DNA of 64,000 nucleotides from positions 46,004,966 to 46,068,965 of the forward strand of contig CM055109.1 in assembly GCA_029204225.1 (NCBI GenBank), written 5' to 3'. Below are positions 42,756 through 54,377 of this stretch, piece by piece. Source of the DNA: Diphasiastrum complanatum. Lineage: Eukaryota; Streptophyta; Lycopodiopsida; Lycopodiales; Lycopodiaceae. The notes beneath the pieces are model-generated. The model was not told the DNA's origin. It worked only from the letters and a program-made list of their open reading frames with translations, and did no database searches. Position 1 is the first letter of the stretch, and each line of letters opens with the position of its first letter. A program made the translations under genes and the position numbers.

Positions 42756-44715
42756 ACTTCATTGCTTTCTGATAATTTCTTTCTCTTTTATTGATACTTG
42801 TTCCATGACTCATCTAGAATGTCTATTTCGAAGGAAGCATGGCTATCATAGAAGCCTATATGTTTTGCTCCCTTCATGGTTGTCTTTGACACCTACAAAG
42901 GTATTCCTCTGGTCGATCTAAGTAATAGTTTGAATCAACAATTGGTAAAGATCTTGTCATAATTTAACGTTGAGTTTTTCTCTTGACTGGATTTCATATT
43001 CAGCAAGAGTGATATTAGAGATGATAAAATAATTTCTAAAAAAAATATTCTTGCATACAAACCCAACATGAATTCAACTTTTTGATTGGCCCTTTTATAG
43101 TTGTGTCCAAAAGAGTTGAAGTGGCAAGTTTCTATTGGCTCATTTCTGAACTTAATAATCTAAGTTAACTTGCTTTTTCTTTGTTTGGCAAGTAACTTGA
43201 CTTTACAATGATTTTGATAATAAAACTATTGATCCACACCACAAAATATTCTATGGTGCTTCAAGGCCCTTTATCAAAATTAGCTGCTTATTTTAATTAA
43301 TGCTTTGAGGCATATTTGCATCTAATGGCACTTTGTGCATTACAAGTGCACCGTTATCTACTGTTTGACTATTATTTACTTACATCACTTCTCTTTTTTA
43401 AAATGAAGGCTATGTGAGCCCTCCATATTGCTTTGTCCCGTGCGTTGGGCATGTACCACAAATTGCCAATCGCCACACTAATTTTGTGCTACTCTCATAG
43501 TGTCGATGGTGGGACGAGTGGTGGCTGGTGACCTTGCTGGGGATTTATTGGTTCTGCTGAATCTACTGGATGGTGATCTACTTGGATTGGCTTGGATTCA
43601 CCTGGATCTGGAGCTGCAGTGACAGATTTTCATCGATGGTAATCGGTGCTAGTGTTGAACTTGTGTTGCCAATGTTCATCTAGTGTTGTTGATGCCAAGT
43701 TGAGGATCGAAAAATGGTAATGGTGAAGGTGAAAGTGAAAGAGAGGGTGGAAAGAGAGGGAAGAGATATGAAGGGAGTTCTAAAGAAGGTGGGCACCTTT
43801 TTTTTTTCTTGAAGCCCTTCTACATGGTAGATTAGAAGGGGAGGGCTAGGAATGGTGAAAGGATATATAAGTTGCCTAGTCTAAAAGAATTTGAAGAAAT
43901 AAGAATGCACAAATAAAAACGAGAAAAAATATTGCAAGAAAAGGAAAGAAAAATGAGCCATTTGTATTTTTTTTTTGGGGTCCCTTTTGTCCACCTTTTT
44001 TTTTTGCTAAATGCTGAGGATATAGTATAGTGAGAGATGGTGCTCATTCTTTGGCCTGCGTGGCAACACGGTCGAGGTGTTGTTATTCAATTTTTCGGTT
44101 CGTCCATTTTTTAGTGGAGATTATTAGGACAAATATTGGTGAAGTAGTGCCCGTAGATGTCCTATTTTTGAGATTGGACTGTACACGGGATGCATGCCTT
44201 GCAGCCAGTTGGTGAGGCACCAGCGTCCCATTCGCACCAAAAATTGAGTTGCTCCAAGTGTGGCTCGATACAATGTACAATAGATGGGCAACTTTTCAGG
44301 GTTGAGTTTGAATTCTTTATTAATATCAAAATAAACTCACTGAAATAGTTGTCCCATGTAGCAGGGACTTTGGAAGATCAACGCGAGAATTTGACAATTC
44401 TTAGCTGATCTACTAGCACTCAATCGGGGCTATCTTTGTACTTATGGCAAAAACTATACAGGTTTATTTGAAAGTCCACCTTCATCGACCACCCCCTTTT
44501 CACTAGAATGTGAGGAACATTGTAGCTCTCCACGGTGGGTACATTAGCCCAGGGCAGACCTCTCTTCACAAGGTGATATGTAGGATCAAGTCAGATGTGT
44601 TAAGGTGCTGCGAAGTAAACCGCAGTGTATGGAAATCAGAGAGTGTTGTGTTGTCTATGTAGCATAAGGTCCGAACGCTGGGAGCCTCAACCCTGCCTTC
44701 ACCTGCATAGCACAA
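42756..44715. other. About 2 kb without a recognisable gene
   Basis: AT-rich with a G/T-rich stretch (43500-43760). No open frame above ~80 codons has any motif. Homopolymer runs at 43799-43808, 43970-43978 and 43999-44006. I see no LTR termini. Confidence 0.4.
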
Positions 44716-44878
<163 letters not shown>

Positions 44879-44879
44879 G

Positions 44880-45351
44880 CAGAGTGTTATTAGAAATAGA
44901 ATAGAGATACAATACATTTAAAAAAATGGCTCTCTTTAATAGATTCCCAAAGTGAGCCTCCTTCACTTTGATTGGCCACTTCATTGGGGCAAAGATTCTA
45001 ATCCATGCCCTTCAAACAAGCACAAACTTAATCTAATGGTTCTAAGTAAGTACAAAGCAAGTCACATGAATCATGTGAGTCTTAGTACCAAATTAGATTC
45101 CTTATTTGCAACTTGAGTTTCTAACTTAGAATTTGGCCTTTAACTTATTGTATTTAACCTAGGGCCCAAGACTCTATGGAACAACTTGAAACAACTAGCA
45201 ATGTTCTCATTGGGTCAGGCTTATACATGTAGGAAGCCGTTGCCCTCGCACTTATCATTCTAACTATACAGTGTATTATGGCGGGGCCCACTAGATAAGG
45301 CTTGGCCAATGAGTGACCCACTTGTTTATTTATGTACAAAAAATATCCACA
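44880..45351 (-). mobile_element. Diverged gypsy LTR related to LTR G (partial)
   Basis: On the minus strand a possible start is TGTGGATATTTTTTGTAC at 45351. The segment 45212-45262 (plus CATTGGGTCAGGCTTATACA, then CCCTCGCACTTATCA) corresponds to 54278-54330 of LTR G and 4701-4755 of the LTR at 4 kb. CCCAAGACTC and GGCCTTTAAC blocks also correspond. The GA tract sits where G has a CT-rich run. The left end is not found. Confidence 0.5.
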
Positions 45352-45735
45352 ATAGGGACCTCGGCCCAAAGAAGTGTAAATCCCTCGGCACTTGGCTGCA
45401 ATTGTTGTGGAAGACAACTGTTGTTGGCTCGTTTATTGGTGGGACATGAATGCTTCAGGAAAAGCGTGGATAGAATTCGCTTGCGCAAAACCTGAGGCTT
45501 TATTGGATGATGGCGATCAACAAAAACATGGACTTGCCAGATTTTTGATAATACCCATATTCGTCTGGTGGCCATGCTTGGTAACCTTGTTCATCGACAA
45601 ATAGGTAGTCGACACCATCTACCAGAGGATCCCATGGTAAGGCTTGTTGATAGTGATCATCATAGATCGGCGCTACTTCTCCCAGTGGTGTTGTCGTGCG
45701 TTCACTTAATCGGTACTGCGGATATGACATGGTTG
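45352..45735 (-). pseudogene. Diverged gypsy K-like ORF end
   Basis: Minus strand near 45400-45359 reads VPRDLHFFGPRS, which matches the end of the K ORF (VPRDQHYFKPWV, near 54410-54378). As in K, a G-type LTR starts within a few bases. The open frame 45730-45500 (Tyr/Pro-rich, LPWDPLVDGVDYLFVDEQGY) may be part of the same ORF, but no K counterpart is visible. Confidence 0.35.
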
Positions 45736-45823
45736 GTTGAATTCAACCCAAAGTACTCTTTACTGGTGAAAGAGTAATTGGATAGACATTTGAAGGTAAA
45801 GTATAATTTATCTTGTTCTCAAC

Positions 45824-46180
45824 AGTGAGTGGGTTTCACCAATTGTAGTTGTACCAAAAAAGAAGTCTGAAAAAATACGTGTTTGTCAAGACTATCGAAA
45901 GCTTAATGCTGCAACTTGGAAAGATCACCATCCACTTCTGTTTACAGATATGATACTTGACCAAGTTGTAGGCCATGCATGATACAATTTCCTTGACGGA
46001 TTTGTTGGATATGATCAAGTATCGATAAAGGAAGAAGATCATTCTAAAACAACTTTCACAACAGACTAGGGCACTTATGCATATCAACAAATGCCATTGG
46101 GATTATGCAATGCACCAGCAACATTCCAACGAATGATGACAATAATTTTTCAGGCTACAAAAGACATTGCAATGATGTAG
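45824..46180 (+). pseudogene. Ty3/gypsy reverse transcriptase fragment (Tat/Athila-like)
   Basis: A single frame with two internal stops reads SEWVSPIVVVPKKK, then RVCQDYRKLNAATWKDHHPL, FLDGFVGYDQVSIKEEDHSK, GTYAYQQMPLGLCNAPATFQ and RMMTIIFQ. It stops at 46178-46180, before YxDD. It is close in style to the K RT (PFGLCNTLSTFQ). Confidence 0.85.
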
Positions 46181-46225
46181 AGAGACCTCACTTTGTCGAC
46201 ACAAATATTATTTATTCCTTCAGTA

Positions 46226-46862
46226 TAAATTGGATAAAAAGAAGGAAGAAATAAGTGCTGCACAAAAGCACATAACTACCCTTGAATTACAAGGAAATTT
46301 TTTGATAAATGAAGTTGATTTCAACTAGAAGAAGAGTGAAGACTTTCAACGGTAGCTTCTCGACATAGATAAGTTGGCCAAAATAAATGTCGAGATCACC
46401 TTGCATTGTTGCATAGATTTTGGTACAAATAAGGTGGATGCAAGTAAATGGCAGTAGGCATAAACATTATTGCAAGACACTTTTCGCCATGAGCTCCTCC
46501 AGCCCCTTTATCAGGAAAAATATAGATTTGAAGAAGAGCTTATCGATCTAAAAGAGCTCTTTGTCGATGTTGCTTGTCCTGAAGTCAAAGCTCATATTGA
46601 ATGTACACAGAAGAACATTCAAGATCTGATGGCTGAAGTGGTGACCTTGCAGAAAGGTAAAACTGTTCAAACTGAAGATGTCAACACTACCACGCTGTTG
46701 AACCCTTGCACAAGAGAACCCTCGCAAACTAGATCAGTGGAAAGATCTGCATCAGATCCAGCTATTGTCAAAATCTCAGGTCAATCAGTGCAAGGAGTAA
46801 AAAGTTATCAAGGAAAAACCACCGTAAATGACCTAAAATTCATTTCCGGCCGATCAGATTGA
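46226..46862 (+). pseudogene. Unknown coiled-coil ORF, broken
   Basis: The frame following the RT scrap has a few stops: LDKKKEEISAAQKHITTLEL, then from 46470 an open stretch, HELLQPLYQEKYRFEEELID, IECTQKNIQDLMAEVVTLQK and a Ser/Thr-rich tail. Heptad-like Glu/Lys/Leu content suggests coiled coil. I do not recognise it. It ends 8 bp before LTR G2. It could be an extra ORF of a gypsy element. Confidence 0.35.
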
Positions 46863-46870
46863 TCAGATTC

Positions 46871-47684
46871 TGTTGGGGGTATTCCCAACAAAGTGTAAAT
46901 AAACAAAAGCATTCAATAAAATGTGTTGCGAGGGCATGGCATCCTATGTGCATAAGCCCATGGCCCAATGAGCATGCGATTAAAGTTGTAAATAAAATAA
47001 ACTTGACTTGGGCCTTGGAATTAAAATAAAACTAGAGGCCCAAAGTCATTTTTAAACTTAGAGATTATTTTTTAGAGTTGGGTCCAAATTGGGACTCACA
47101 TGAATCTTGTGATTACCAATGTACTTTTTGTAGACCCTTGGATCAAGTTGTGTCCAAGATGAATGGATAGGATCATTGTGAATATTAGCCAATAGGATTG
47201 AGGGGCAAGGGCCTTCCCCATTTTATAAGCAGGAACCATTTGTACACTATTTTCATGCTTGATGAGAAGGAGGAAACTCTACCAGATCTGGAAGAGAAAC
47301 ATTCTCATTTGCAATTCAATGTTTGCCATTGCTCTTGTTGTTTTCTATTGCTTTTAAGTTCATGCTTTTTGGTTTCAATAATTTATGTTTCTCCTTTAGC
47401 AAGTACAGTGTGCATTTGAGCTAACCTCCACCCTCCCTCTATCTCTCTCTTCTATCTTCTTTCCCCTCCATCTTATCTAATCATCCCCTTCCTTCACCTA
47501 CCATCATGATGAATGCTAGTGTAGAGTAGAGTTAAGGGAGAGTAATGTTAGTGGTGAGTAGAGTTAAGGGAGAAAGTAGGAAACTAACTAGAAATAGCAT
47601 CTATGCATAGTTAGGTACCTATCCAGTGATCTAACCTTGTTGACAGTCGGGAGGGCTATACTACGCGAGATCTTCGACCCTACA
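46871..47684 (+). mobile_element. LTR G, copy 2 (814 bp)
   Basis: TGTTGGGGGTATTCCCAAC to CGACCCTACA. A TATA-like TTTTATAAGCAGG is at 47220-47232. No PBS follows and no purine tract precedes it. The flanking 5-mers GATTC and TATCC do not match, so neither a solo LTR with a preserved target duplication nor a clear 5'/3' role can be shown. Gypsy gag sequence begins about 145 bp downstream. Confidence 0.88.
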
Positions 47685-49168
47685 TATCCTTAGAGATCCA
47701 GACTGCATCCTACTATATAAGCAAGATCCAATCACTTTGGAACCCACCATCGGATGAATCTGAGATCAGGACGATCTAGCACAAAGGATAGCAAAGCAAG
47801 CACCACACCTTCCCAGATTATGGACACCTGTGGAGAATCTGATGTTGTTCCCCATGTCCTTATTGGCAGTGGCTCAAGATTGGATTTTCAACCTGTCGGA
47901 GGAAGAAAAATCCACCTGGGAAGCGGTTAAGGTGGCTCTCATTATGCGCTTTAAACCAAGAAAGTTCCTGGAAGACCCGTTCCTCCTGTTGAGCAAAGTC
48001 AAGATGGGAAAACGAGAAAGGGTCAGGGACTATATTGAGCAGGTCAAACACTTACGATCCGAGTGTAGTGCAGCCCTAACTCCCAATCACGCAGTGATCA
48101 TGTGGTTCCTAGCCCGACTACCACGAAGCATCAGAAGAGAACTGAAGTGACGAGAGCAATACGCTACTCTACAAGAAGCTATGGAAGATGTCATCAAGGA
48201 AGAGGATGAGGGATCTAACGACAAATGTCCATCCACCCACACTCCTACTCCCTCGATCACATCATCATCATCATCATCAAATGCATCCACTCTATCCACC
48301 AAACTGCTATTGGAGCAAATGACAAAGCAACATACGGCGCAGTTTGACTAGAAACTGAAGGCCTTACAGGGAGCTGTAACAGTAACGCCACATCAACCGG
48401 AACCAAACCAACTGTAGTATCCAAGACGGAAAAATGTATGGTGTTCAGTGCGCACGCAAAACCATACAACGAACAAGTGTCCAGTCCTGAAGCAAAATCT
48501 GAGACTGACACATAGATTCTGCCATCTGTGTAATGCAACATCGCACGATACGGCATTTTGTCCATTCAACCCCCGAATTGTTCAACAGAAGAAAAGTCCT
48601 TATAAGACTTCCTATCCTTACCATCAAGGAGCACCCAATGTGGCACTAAGGTATGGCGCACCAAATCAACCACAGCGTATGGCCTTACCTGCTCCACCAG
48701 GGCCAGCCAATCAACCTGACAGTAGCAAAACTAGAGATGCAAATGCCACCTCAACTTGAGCAGCAGCAGTGGTACAGACCAGATGAGCCATTTATGGATC
48801 CTGTCATAAATGAATATGTTGCGGCCTATGCAGCTCAAACTCAGCGTCAAGGCAAAAGAAATTACGGTTGCTACGGATGCCGTGAAGGACACAGAATTGC
48901 ATAATGTCCCTACAAGGGACAATATACATCCTTTTGTCAAGAATGCGGTTATGGACATTGTTACAAGAATTGTCCATTTAAACCTGGAACCAGTGCACCT
49001 CTGAACTTCATTGCCATATAGCAACTAGCAGTTCCAACAAGGATGCCATTGGAAGGACGACATTTTCACGCCTTATGTTAGTTGTTATGCAAGCGTAGAA
49101 GAGGAAGGAAGTGGCTCCCTCAACACCACCATCAGTCACTAATGACCAACCCTTGACTTCAGTGCCAT
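47685..49168 (+). pseudogene. Ty3/gypsy gag with several zinc knuckles
   Basis: From 47830: FPMSLLAVAQDWIFNLSEEE, then STWEAVKVALIMRFKPRKF, VRDYIEQVKHLRSECSAAL and WFLARLPRSIRREL. A stop at 48148-48150 is followed in frame by ATLQEAMEDVIKEEDEGSND, a Ser/Thr-rich linker and CHLCNATSHDTAFCP near 48520-48560, a knuckle-like CX2CX4HX4C. A Pro/Gln-rich region follows, then CYGCREGHRIA and CQECGYGHCYKNCP near 48870-48975. Same architecture as the minus-strand gag at 36 kb. Several stops. The N-terminus is cut near LTR G2, and pol is replaced by copia I at about 49169. Confidence 0.88.
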
Positions 49169-50714
49169 ATTTGAAAAGAAGGAATGGATCCAAGCCATGA
49201 ATCATGAGCATCAAGCACTCATCAAAAGCAACACATGGAGGTTGGTAAAGCTTCCAAAGGACAAGAAGGCAATTGGTTGTAAGTGGATCTTCAAGATCAA
49301 GACAAATCAAGATGGATCAATCAACAAGTACAAGGCAAGGTTGGTGGCAAAGGGGTATGCTCAAGAATATGGTATTGACTATGATGAGACCTTTGCACCC
49401 GTGGCAAAGATGGTAACTATTCGAATCCTAATCTCTCTTGCAACTCTTTATGATTGGGATATGTGGCAAATGGATGTTACTAATGCCTTCTTGAATGGTG
49501 ATCTTGAAGAAGATATTTACATGGAGCAACCCGAGGGCTATGTTTCACATGATGAGCCTAATCATGTGTGCTATCTCCAAAAGAGTTTGTATGGGCTAAA
49601 GCAAGCACCAAGGAGTTGGTATGCTAAGCTCAATTCCTTCTTACTTTCTCAAAACTTTGTTATGAGTGAGTATGATCATTCTCTCTACTTTAGATTGAAT
49701 GAAAATGATATCACTTTACTTTTGATCTATGTTGATGACATTATCTTAAGTGGTGGTAACAATCTAGATATAGATGAAATCAAGATGGCACTCAAAAGAG
49801 AGTTTGAAATTCAAGATCTTGGTAAACTTCATTATATCTTAGGAATAGAGATTATTAGAACTCCTAAATCTACATTCATATGTCAAGAAAAGTATGTTAA
49901 CTCTATTCTAAAAAGGTTTCATATGGAAGATTGTAAAGTTGTTTCTACTCCTATGGAATCAAATGTAAAGCTAACTACAAGAAGTAATGAAAGATCCTTC
50001 AAGGACATTACTCTCTATAGAAAGCTAATAGGATCTCTTATATGGTTAACCATCACAAGACCTGATCTAAGCTTTGTGGTTGGTAAACTAAGTCAATTTA
50101 TGCAAGATCCTAGTGAGGCTCATTGGAAGCTAGGAAAGAGAGTACTTAGATACATCTCGGGATCTAGAGATTTTGGCATCTTGTATGGAGGTACTACACC
50201 TAACCTTTGTGGATTTTCAGATTCAGATTTTGCAGGTGATCAAATGGATAGGAAGTCAACAAGTGCCTTTGCAATCTATCTTGGAGATGGAGTGGTCTCA
50301 TGGCTATCAAAGAAGCAACCAACTATCTCTCTATCTTCCACCGAAGCCGAGTACAAGGCATTAACAACATGCACCAAGGAGATTCTTTGGATCAAGAGGA
50401 TGTTATTGGATCTTCACTTGCTGGAACCAGAGAAGACTCCAATCATACTTTGTGATAACCTTTCAGCCCAAAGCTTGGCAAGCAATCCTGTTTTTCATGC
50501 AAGGAGCAAGCACATTGAGATTGCTCACCATTTTGTGAGAGATCAAGTCATTGCCAAAGAGGTGGAGCTTCAACATGTCTCTTCAAAGGAGTGTGTGGCT
50601 GATATCTTCACCAAACCATTGGGAAAGGACCTATATTTAATGCATAGATCTAATCTTGGAATGTGCTCAAAGACTATGTTGAAACTAGCATCCAATGTTG
50701 AAGAGGGAGTGTGA
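49169..50714 (+). CDS. Copia I reverse transcriptase-RNase H (5'-truncated, open frame)
   Basis: An uninterrupted frame to TGA 50712-50714; the first in-frame ATG is 49197 (505 codons), but homology begins earlier (KEWIQAMNHEHQALIKSNTW), so that ATG is not a natural start. RT: KYKARLVAKGYAQEYGIDYD, then QMDVTNAFLNGDLEEDIYME and YGLKQAPRSWY. The catalytic YVDD is at 49728-49739. RNase H: GFSDSDFAGDQMDRKSTSAF, then SLSSTEAEYKALTT, ending ECVADIFTKPLGKDLYL. No lesion is visible, so this is one of the youngest pieces here. It cannot be a complete element because gag, protease and integrase are absent. The stop codon overlaps the start of the 3' LTR. Closest in-window relatives are D and J. Confidence 0.88.
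50700..50709 (+). other. Polypurine tract of copia I
   Basis: GAAGAGGGAG directly before the LTR start; it lies inside the last codons of the pol frame. Confidence 0.7.
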
Positions 50715-51364
50715 AAATTGTCAACATTTCCTAGCTAGTTTGAGGCCTAAATTGGCTAAAATTGTAAATAGTTTTGGTTCTGGAGTTTCACACGTGTGAA
50801 CCAGGCCACAATGTTTTTATTTACTGTATTTTTTCAGTATGATGAAGTGTCAAACTTCATACCCTTCAAAATGAGACCATTTTGATGTATTTTGGTCATA
50901 TAAGCCATTTTTAGCTATTTTTCCTATATAGGGAATATCTAGGGTCAAGTACCTTCTAGAGAGATGAGAGAGAGTCATCTTCCTCATCCATAAATAGTAG
51001 GGAAGTCGTGGAGAACAGGTTGGAGAAACCTTTTGTATGCTTCATTGAGATCAATAGATCATTGTCATTGTTTCTTCCTCCATTGAGAGCATTGTTGTGT
51101 GTATTGTCTTCAAGCTATTGTGTATGATCTTAGGTGCTTTCCAAAAGTGATAGGCTGATGTATTATGGACTGTATAATGTTATTTTGGGCCGCACTTGAT
51201 GTTTATGGAAGTTTCCATTTGTGATAAATGCTTTTTGATCAAGTTCTTTGCATTCTAGGTAGCATAGAATGTGTTGCCAATTCCTAGCTTATGTAGTTTG
51301 GAGTGCAAGCATTCAAGCCAATGATCTTGGAGTTTAGATCCACTTAGGATCTGTATTTTTCACA
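50710..51364 (+). mobile_element. 3' LTR of copia I (about 655 bp)
   Basis: Starts TGTGAAAATTGTCAAC right after the purine tract and ends CTGTATTTTTCACA. Contains CACACGTGTG at 50789-50798 and a possible TATA (CCATAAATAG, 50989-50998). The 5' LTR is missing, so no target duplication can be checked. Confidence 0.8.
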
Positions 51365-51944
51365 CCCATGTCCCTGTTTCACATGATAGCAGATTCACGA
51401 CTACATGCCCAGAACCTCTATGATTGGGCACAGTTTGCTTCAAATTGTCTTCATGAGTGCATTAAGAGCAAGCAGCCTATCATGATATTAGGATATCTGA
51501 TGATAGATATCACTCTATTTCAAGTACAAAACGGGCCAAAGCTCCAACAACAACTGCAGCTTGCAGACAAGGCATGGGATATTCCCATTGAACACAAGAA
51601 GCCCAAGCGTGCAAGGACAACTTCACCATCGGGGTCCCAGGCCAAACGAGTCAACACCAATATCCTCCCTCTGGTACACAAGCCAAGAAGCCCACCCTAG
51701 AATCCACAAATAGCTGCAACCTCCAGAGCTCAACATGCAGATACCTCAAGGGCTCAGTTGCCAGGTACACGACAACAAAGAAGACAAGAGAAGCTTCAAG
51801 CTGGGAGCACATCACCGGTGGCATCAGTTTCACATAGTTCCACGTCAGATGGTGGCAGCTCATCCACAGCATCACAACAACACTCGTCACCCTCACATGT
51901 CATCAACGTGAGTGATGGAGCAACTACATCCACACTGGCACCTG
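51365..51944 (+). pseudogene. Unrecognised ORF fragment with Ser/Thr/Gln-rich tail
   Basis: Frame 51368-51700 (AQNLYDWAQFASNCLHECIK, then QQLQLADKAWDIPIEHKKPK) continues after a TAG as a Ser/Thr-rich, low-complexity stretch to about 51964 (SSTSDGGSSSTASQQHSSPS). It may be a gypsy gag or extra-ORF piece into which copia I was placed. I do not recognise a domain. It meets the minus-strand K RNase H near 51945. Confidence 0.35.
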
Positions 51945-53564
51945 ACATGCTTCTCTCTCGGTAGTGGTATAGTTTACTTCAGAAGCACCAGTTGCCTGCT
52001 TAAGAAACGTATGAGAAAGTCCTTGCCATACTCGGTTGTGCAAGAAGACCCCCAATGGCATACTTACTTGCGTCAATATGCACATGGATTCTTTCGTGTA
52101 ATCTGGCGAGTGGAGTATGGGAGCCGTTGTGAGTGTTGTCTTCAACTCCTCAAAGGCCTTAATTCGTTCTTCGGTCCAGCGAGGATCTACCAGAACTAAA
52201 TAAACGAGACGTGCCTTGCCGGCATAGTCGATTATAAAGATGCGATAGTAGTTGGTATGACCGAGGAAGACATATACTTCCTTCACTGTTGTAGGTAGGG
52301 GCATGTCCACGATAACCTTGATTTTTGATGGGTCGGTAGAAATACCGTCCTTTGATATTATATGCCCGAGTACAACCCCGTGGGTGACCCATATTTGGCA
52401 TTTATCAGGGTTTAGTGAGATGCCAAACCCACGACAGCGAATGAAGATTTTCTCCAAGGCGTCTAGGTGCGTACCAGCAGAAGAATGTACACCTAGATCG
52501 TCGAGATAAATCTCCACGGCCCGATGTAATAGATCTTGAAAGGCCAATTGCATGACCCGTTGGAATGTTGAGAGGGTGTTACATAAGCCAAAAGGCATAA
52601 CATTATAAGCGTAAACACCGCTCTCTGTGGCAAAAGCCATTTTATGTTTATCTTCAGGGGCTATTTGAACAAGGAAATAGCCGTTGAACCCATCCAAGAA
52701 GCTGAAAAGCTTCAACTCCTGCCATTTTCTCTAATATTTGGGTTGTTAGGGGCAAGGGAAAATGGTCTTTCTTCATAAGGGCATTAAGGTTCTTGAGGTC
52801 AACACAGATACGAAGCTTGTCGTGTTTCTTGGCTACAACCACAATGGGTGATACCCAATCAGTATGTTGGACTTCATAAATGAAACCAACATCCAACAAT
52901 TTCTTAATATCTTCGTCGATCCTCTCACGATAGACTAGGTTATTGTGGTAAGGTTTAGCCCTAACAGACTTAGCATTGTCTTCTAGAGGAATCCGATGTA
53001 CTACTATTTCAGGGGGGGTTCCTTTCATCTCGGTATAATTCCATGCAAGTATTTGCGTAATAAAGTCTCTAGATCAGACAGTTGGGTTGATGACAAATGT
53101 GCACCAGCATGAACTATTCGATCTATGTCCTAGTCAGGATCTTTAAGGTTTAATGGAATTGTCTTAGCGGGTCCTTCAAAGGAATTGGAACTTGGTGTAG
53201 GTTCCCGATGTGGCTGCGGTAACTGGATAACATCGTCATCCAGTGTAAAGTCTTTGAACTTCTGTGGAAGATCGAAAGGTGGGTCTACAAAATGTTCTGG
53301 GACTTTAGGAATCATTTGAGGTGATGCTTTACCAGACGTGGAAGCTTTGTCGGAGTGTTTGTTATCTGTCCCCTCTGACAAGGGCTTGATTGGCTGTTTA
53401 AGCTTCGCACGCATCTGTTTTTGCTGCTCCACATGTATTTCTAATTTAGTGGAATTCCACATGGGCTCCACATGGGTAGCTTCTTGCTTATTTTAGGGCC
53501 CCCCTCTATTGTGAGGGAGCTTTTGATTGTATTTTCAAGTTCTCTTAAGCTAATAAAGAGGATC
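51945..53564 (-). pseudogene. Gypsy K: post-gag region and reverse transcriptase, RNase H start
   Basis: Frame 53471-53130 is a Lys/Gln/Pro-rich linker. It is followed by HAGAHLSSTQLSDLETLL and, in 53028-52654, RIPLEDNAKSVRAKPYHNN, WVSPIVVVAKKHDKLRICVD and NLNALMKKDHFPLP. A frameshift near 52690 leads into 52715-51924: FLDGFNGYFLVQIAPEDKHK, VMPFGLCNTLSTFQRVMQLA, catalytic YLDD at 52497-52508 (Leu for the usual Val/Ile), GHIISKDGISTDPSKI, FLGHTNYYRIFI and the RNase H start ASEVNYTTTEREAC. It is cut near 51945. No clear protease motif. The style fits Tat/Athila-type gypsy. The upstream part of the same element is the ORF at 54378-54898 and 60764-63013. Confidence 0.85.
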
Positions 53565-54376
53565 TGTCGGGTCGAAGATCTCTAGTAGTATAGCCCTTCC
53601 GCCTGTCAACAAAGGTTAGATCACTGGATAGGTGCCTAACTATGCATAGATAGTTAAATTCTTACTTTCTCCCTTAGCTCTACTCACCACTATGATACTC
53701 CTCTTTAACACTACTCCTCTACACTAACATTCATCATAGTTGGGTGAAGGGAAGGGATAGCAAAGAAGAGGTTGAGAAGAGAAAAGAGAAAGAGAGAGAG
53801 ATAGAGAGTGAGGGTGGAGGTTAGCTCAAATGCTTCTTATGCTTGCTAATGGAAAAGCATTCACTATAGCAAACAATAAACATTGAAATAGAAAGCAATG
53901 GAAAACACAATCAAGAGCATTAGCAAGTAGTGAATAGCAAATGAGGATGCTTCTCTTCCAAAAATGGTAGAGTTTCCTCCTTCTCATTAAGCATGGAAAT
54001 AGTGTACAAATGGTGCCTTTTTATAAAATGGGGAAGGCCCTTGCCCCTCAATCTTATTGGCTAATATTCACAATGATCCTAACCATTCATCTTGGACCCA
54101 ACTTGATCCTGGTCCACAAAAAGTACATTAGAAATCACAAGATTCATGTGAGTCCCAATTTGGACCCAACTCTGAAAAGTCATCTCTAAGTCTAAAAATG
54201 ACATTGGGCCTCTAGTTTTATTTTAATTACAAGGCCCAAGTCAAGTTTATTTTATTTACAACTTCAATTGCGTGCTCATTGGGCCATGGGCTTATACACG
54301 CAGGATGCCATGCCCTCGCAACACATTTTATTGGAGAATTTTATTTATTTACACTTTGTTGGGAATACCCCCAACA
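53565..54376 (-). mobile_element. LTR G, copy 3 (812 bp), possibly a solo LTR inside gypsy K
   Basis: On the minus strand it starts TGTTGGGGGTATTCCC (54376) and ends CGACCCGACA (53565). The flanking 5-mers GGATC (53560-53564) and GGACC (54377-54381) match at 4 of 5 positions. If the LTR is removed, the K frame runs on from HYFKPWV into LFISLRELENTIKSSL. No PBS and no purine tract. This fits a solo LTR formed by LTR-LTR recombination. Against it, a related LTR sits at almost the same K position at 45351. Confidence 0.8.
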
Positions 54377-54377
54377 G

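Noticed and set aside
46866-47689. LTR G copy 2 as a solo LTR.
   Set aside because: The flanking 5-mers GATTC and TATCC do not match, so there is no support for a target duplication.
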